The position numbers were made by a program, and so were the translations under genes. Shown piece by piece: positions 59,891 through 64,000 of a DNA stretch of 64,000 bases. The DNA is taken from contig JAAOOA010000060.1 in the NCBI GenBank assembly GCA_012861695.1, forward strand, positions 10,716,210-10,780,209, in the 5' to 3' direction. Positions within the stretch are counted from its first letter, which is position 1, and each line of letters opens with the position of its first letter. The stretch comes from Trematomus loennbergii (lineage: Eukaryota > Chordata > Actinopteri > Perciformes > Nototheniidae). A model generated the notes under the pieces. That model did no database searches, was not told where the DNA came from, and worked only from the letters and a program-made list of their open reading frames with translations.

Positions 59891-62504
59891 TGTATTATGG
59901 TCTAAATGTTGACTTCATGTTAGTTTACCCAAACTTCTAAATCTTATGTACAGTATGTTCTATTTTGCATTTCAGATTAGCCATGTCGTTTTTTAATGAT
60001 GGACTGCTTTTACTGGCTAATTTGTATCTCTTCACAAAATAATCCAAATGTTGTATCACTTACCCTTTGACAACAACAAAAGTATAATTTCACACTGACA
60101 TTTCAAGCTGTAAGCTGCATCAAAGATGTCAAAAGCTAAAAAGTCCCCACTGACAGAGCAAGGAACTAATCATTTTAAAATGCTCAAACTGACAACAAGC
60201 CAACCTGCCCCTGATGTGGACACGGGGGAAAAACGTCTTGCTTTTCAGATGCAAAGAGGAAGACTTTATATCTTTACACATGCTTTAAAATTACCACATT
60301 TCAATCCTTGGCATGCATTACTTGCATACATTTTGTAATGCTTACAGGCATCAATAAAAGCATTGCTAGGAAGTTGGTTACATTAACAAACACTTTGATA
60401 TATTCAGGCTTAAAGGATCAGTAAGGAAAGCACGAAGATGAAACAGTAACAAATGTGTAAAAAAACAAATTCAAAGAGGTACACAAATTGTAGTCTAAAA
60501 GATGAAGTGTGGCATGACATCACATACGCAGCAGCCCCCTCCCTGGGTGGCTGTAGCCCCTGCTGAGCGGTGCTGATGAAGCAGACACTCTCAGCCCAAC
60601 AACATTTACAAAATAAGCACAGGGAGGATGAGCACAGTCCACTGCAGGACATCTGGCACATTTGCACTAGATGTGGCCCATAGAACAGAGATTAGCTGCA
60701 GCAAAGGTCAACCAAGATGTGTTTTGTCGCTTTTTTGTGAGGCTTCTTGGATATCTTCATCTTTTTCAAAGAACGGGTTGCAGCTATCTGCGTCGGAGAC
60801 ACAGATAAAAGAGGCAGGGATGCAGGTCCGTTACAGTGTGGGGGGGGGGAGATGGACTACGAAGGACACAATGTGGTGAATATCCTGTAATTATTTATCA
60901 GTGAAAAATTAAATTGGGTAAATAAATTGGTTTGTATTAAATAAATACAAACGTGGAGGCTGACTTAGCTCCCTCTAATATGAAATAGAGAACGTGGGGA
61001 CAAAAGACAAAAGAAGAGACAGGCGCTTACTTTAAAATGATGTACTGAATCTGCATCTGTAGTACTAGAAAAAAGCTCATTTACTTTTTGTTGTACTGTT
61101 ACTGACATAAAGTCCATTTACTATTCATTTAACGGAAAATAAATCAACTCATGGGTTATTCATTTGTACCTCACAATTTCATTTGATTTGGTGACAAAAA
61201 GTACATTTGCTTATAGACTTGTTTTGTCCTTTTTATTCAGATTTTCTCTCAGCCCTCCAGATTTATACTGTGACCCTTCCAAGTTGAATTTTGGGGATAT
61301 AATGGACAAAAGTAGCTCAACATTGATCAGCTACAACAGGAAAATGCTAGTTAAACATTAACTAACTTTTTTTTCCTTTTGTGATCTTTTCCCACCGATG
61401 GTTTTACCAAAGTTCTGTTTATTTTCTATGCAGTGTTTACACTGCTGGACTTAAATCCAGCCAAACAAGCCAATGTATATGATTTAACCATAGATGTTTA
61501 CAAAAGGTAAAACAAATCTCAAACGCTTGTGTTTGCAGTTCGTTATAATAATGATTGTTTTGATTGTGCAAGGTGACAATTAAGTATAATAAAGAAGAAA
61601 CGGCAGGGAAAATATGTCTTTTTACTTTTATTAGCAAACATTTTGGTATATCTGCAGTCTTTAATATCATTTATTTTTCCTCTACCACCAAGCTACTGCA
61701 AAGTGCAGGCAAACTGCTATTTAAATTACTTAAACTGAAATTATTCTCAGAACCTTTGAGATGAAAATGAAAAAGCTAGGAGCTCATTTGAGCCAAGCTA
61801 GACTCTTTAGTTGCAGCGATGTTTGCTCCTGTTGTTCCCTGCAGTTAAATTAGCACAAGTAATAAGATGATGGAAGCCTGTTTCTTGCAATCACTTGGTC
61901 TTAATGACTGTGTTTGTTCATGGTCAGTGATTGAAAACATCCTTTGTTTCATTACGACTCTCCCTAACACCCACAAGAGAACACAAAGTGCTGAAAAACA
62001 CCTGCTTTCTCAATTTATGTTTATTTAATTTTTTTTCTGTTCTTGCTTTCTTTATTTACATGGTCTTGCTTTTTCCCTTTATCTTTGCTCTGTGTCTCAC
62101 TGCTCTCCTATGCCACCTCAGACAATTTCTCTCCTTCCACCTAATGGGAGCCAAAGGGAGATAAAAAGATGCTGTCATCAAACATAGTTTATGTAACAGT
62201 CACAGTACTGTGGGCTGTTTGCTGTGCCACACTCCCCACTGGCATAACATCTCTCTATCTTCTTGACTTCTAACTTCAGAGACTCTCTCTTTCTTGTGCG
62301 AGTTCCCACCCAGTCACAACCAAACCAACACTCACTCACTATGTAATATTTCCCTTTGTGATATATGAGATTACTATTGAATCCAATAGATTTCATGAAC
62401 AAGAACATGGGGTCAAAAGTGTCAGGGGCCCCTCCTGTCCTTCAGCTACACAAAGTCTCTCTACGAGGCACATACTGTACCAACTTGTAGGGACTATAAT
62501 GATA
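59891..62504. other. Spacer, nothing recognised
   Basis: A+T-rich DNA with a G-run at 60841-60849. Chance frames reach 85 codons. No repeat identified. Confidence 0.5.
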
Positions 62505-62815
62505 TAACATGAAACAAAGAGAGACAAAAACGTAAGACTCACAAACAAAACAACTATTAAAAAAAAGGGGTCAAACAGGGGTCAGAGACACACAATGACC
62601 AAAAAGAAGAAGCTCAAAAGACAAAAAATCAACAAAGACACAAAACAACATCGAAGAGACTAAAGACTCACAACAACTGGGGACAAATGAAACTTTAAAG
62701 AGACACCCAATGACCAGAAAGAGAATAAAACAACTACAAAGAGACACAAAATTACCACAAACACACACAAAACAACTACAAAGGGACACAGAATTACAAC
62801 AAAAAGAGTCTAGAG
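62505..62815 (+). repeat. Degenerate purine-rich tandem repeat
   Basis: Units such as ACAAAGAGACACAAAA, ACAACTACAAAGAGACAC and AATGACCAGAAAGAGA repeat over about 300 bp with strong A/G/C strand bias and almost no T. The motif is a familiar fish tandem repeat of ~16-20 bp or multiples, here heavily diverged. The minus-strand frame rich in Cys, Leu, Phe and Val is a by-product. Confidence 0.75.
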
Positions 62816-62980
62816 TCGGTGTTGCTCATTTTTAGGAGAAGTAATGGGGCCTTTTGCGTGTCTTTGTCCCTAATCTCATACTCTGCGCTCAGATATTGAA
62901 ATAGTCTTTACTTATAGCTATACTGTAACAGTAACTATAATACATCTTTATGTCTGGGCTAGTGTTTGAATGCAATGAAT

Positions 62981-63676
62981 TTAAAGGGGACCTATCATGC
63001 AAAATGCACTTTGTGATGTCTTTTATACATACATAGTGTCCCCGGTGCGTCGGGGAACTCACGCAGCGTCAGAAAATCAAACCCTCTCTCTTTTCCTCCG
63101 TACCCAAATCTTTTAAAAACGGGTGTACAACGAGCGGATACAGATTCCATCCGAACTGACGTCATAGCGGCAGCGGACCCACAGAAAGTTGCTATCAGAA
63201 ACAATGCCTGACGTGTTTTGGACGTAATCTCGTCTTTGTTTACATTAGCAAGCCTCGCTAACACTCAGAGCTAACCTGTACTGTAGAGCACATGTGTTTA
63301 AAAAGCAGGAAATAAAAAAGAACTCACCTTGTGATAAACCTGCAAGAGAAAAAGCATTTGAGCTCCATACTATTTCAGAAATAATCCTTGACGTGGTTTA
63401 AACAGGATGGCGTTTTATCACAGCAGAATTTAACTTTATCTCCGGTAGAATTCTGATCAGGCATTAGCTCCGCCTCCTCTTCTTTCTGTTTTCAAGCTAA
63501 GGACCCAAAATCTGCATTTCTCTAACGGGGCTTCAAAAGAGGGGTTTGAGCAGTATGAGGCATGGCTACAATGGGGATCTGTTTGGTATTTTGAAAAAAA
63601 AACTTCACAGACATGTTTTGTATAGGTATGGCCCTACAATATATGTTTCAAATATAGCATGATAGGTCCACTTTAA
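62981..63676 (-). mobile_element. T2/Kolobok-like MITE, family A, copy 2 (696 bp, inverted)
   Basis: Ends TTAAAGGGGACCTATCATGC (left) and GCATGATAGGTCCACTTTAA (right) form a 20-bp inverted repeat with one mismatch, bounded by TTAA (62981-62984 and 63673-63676). It aligns along its full length with the reverse complement of 57375-58076, including the acceptor/donor-like pair (about 63322-63352 here). The two copies form a large inverted repeat with ~4.9 kb between them. Confidence 0.9.
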
Positions 63677-64000
63677 GTTAATTGTTCGTCATTGATAAAG
63701 TACATCTGTGATTCTGATCAAATGTTACCTGAATGGTAAGACAATATTTAAAGAGGCAAGATAAAACATTTTTGCCATTACCCACATTGAAACAATCACT
63801 TCTCCATATTCCACATTTATTCTGCATCCGTTGGTGTTTGGGCGGATGCTTCGCCTGATGCTGCAGGTGTGTCAGGAGGAGACTGACGTGACAGTTTCTA
63901 TTGCTTCCTGACAATACAGTGGGGCCTTTGAAGTTGTTGTTAACCTTTTCAATTCAAGCCAGCCTGCTTTCCCGAAAGGCAAACACATTCATTAAGTGTC
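63677..64000. other. Spacer at the window end
   Basis: No gene or repeat recognised; open frames are short. Confidence 0.5.

Overview
The window looks like nuclear DNA of a ray-finned fish, probably a percomorph. It has A+T-rich spacer, long (GT)n/(AC)n/(CT)n microsatellites, and many repeat families typical of teleosts: hAT, Tc1-like, TTAA-flanked T2/Kolobok-like MITEs, a PIF/Harbinger-like MITE, L2/Rex-type LINE ends, a tRNA-derived SINE, LTR-type solo repeats and a DIRS-like tyrosine recombinase. Family names rest on recognising motifs by eye; no search was run. I found no convincing intact host gene. Almost all open frames are short and chance-like, and the recognisable protein-coding stretches are broken transposon genes.

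Layout. 0-6 kb: a LINE endonuclease-like remnant, a LINE 3' end, two foldback DNA elements with long terminal inverted repeats (TIRs), and a truncated MITE. 6-10 kb: a CCAGC(TAAA) hairpin repeat, a hAT remnant (6.9-8.05 kb) that keeps a zinc-finger exon, and a set of minus-strand exon-like pieces with splice-like borders (8.75 to 6.6 kb), one of which recurs inverted at 9.7 kb. 11-13.5 kb: a diverged segmental duplication and a minus-strand DIRS-type recombinase fragment. 14-30 kb: mostly spacer with scattered MITEs, a SINE at 23.7 kb, a solo LTR with target duplication at 28 kb, and a (GT)n block.

31.6-35.6 kb is the best-preserved part. A (CT)30 tract is followed by a satellite-like array of ~146-bp monomers, arranged as a 439-bp trimer, each carrying an X-box-like palindrome. 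A 485-bp hAT MITE with a perfect 8-bp target duplication interrupts the array. Next comes a 2.25-kb hAT element, also with a perfect 8-bp duplication, holding a frameshifted ZBED-type transposase. 36-47 kb: spacer with three related non-coding elements (36.2 inverted, 43.4 and 45.6 kb), a nested hAT mosaic at 38.6-39.6 kb, and a second solo LTR at 46.9 kb. 50-56 kb: a Tc1-like element with ~220-bp TIRs and an internally deleted transposase, a perfect 20-bp hairpin, and a 1.8-kb minus-strand LINE whose 3' tail resembles that of the SINE at 23.7 kb. 57-64 kb: two ~700-bp T2-like MITEs in opposite orientation about 5 kb apart, with a second LINE fragment and a purine-rich tandem array between them.

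The parts do not form a pathway. They are parasites, relics of parasites and spacer. The items most worth following up are the X-box satellite, the three paralogous non-coding elements, and the exon-like cluster at 6.6-8.75 kb.
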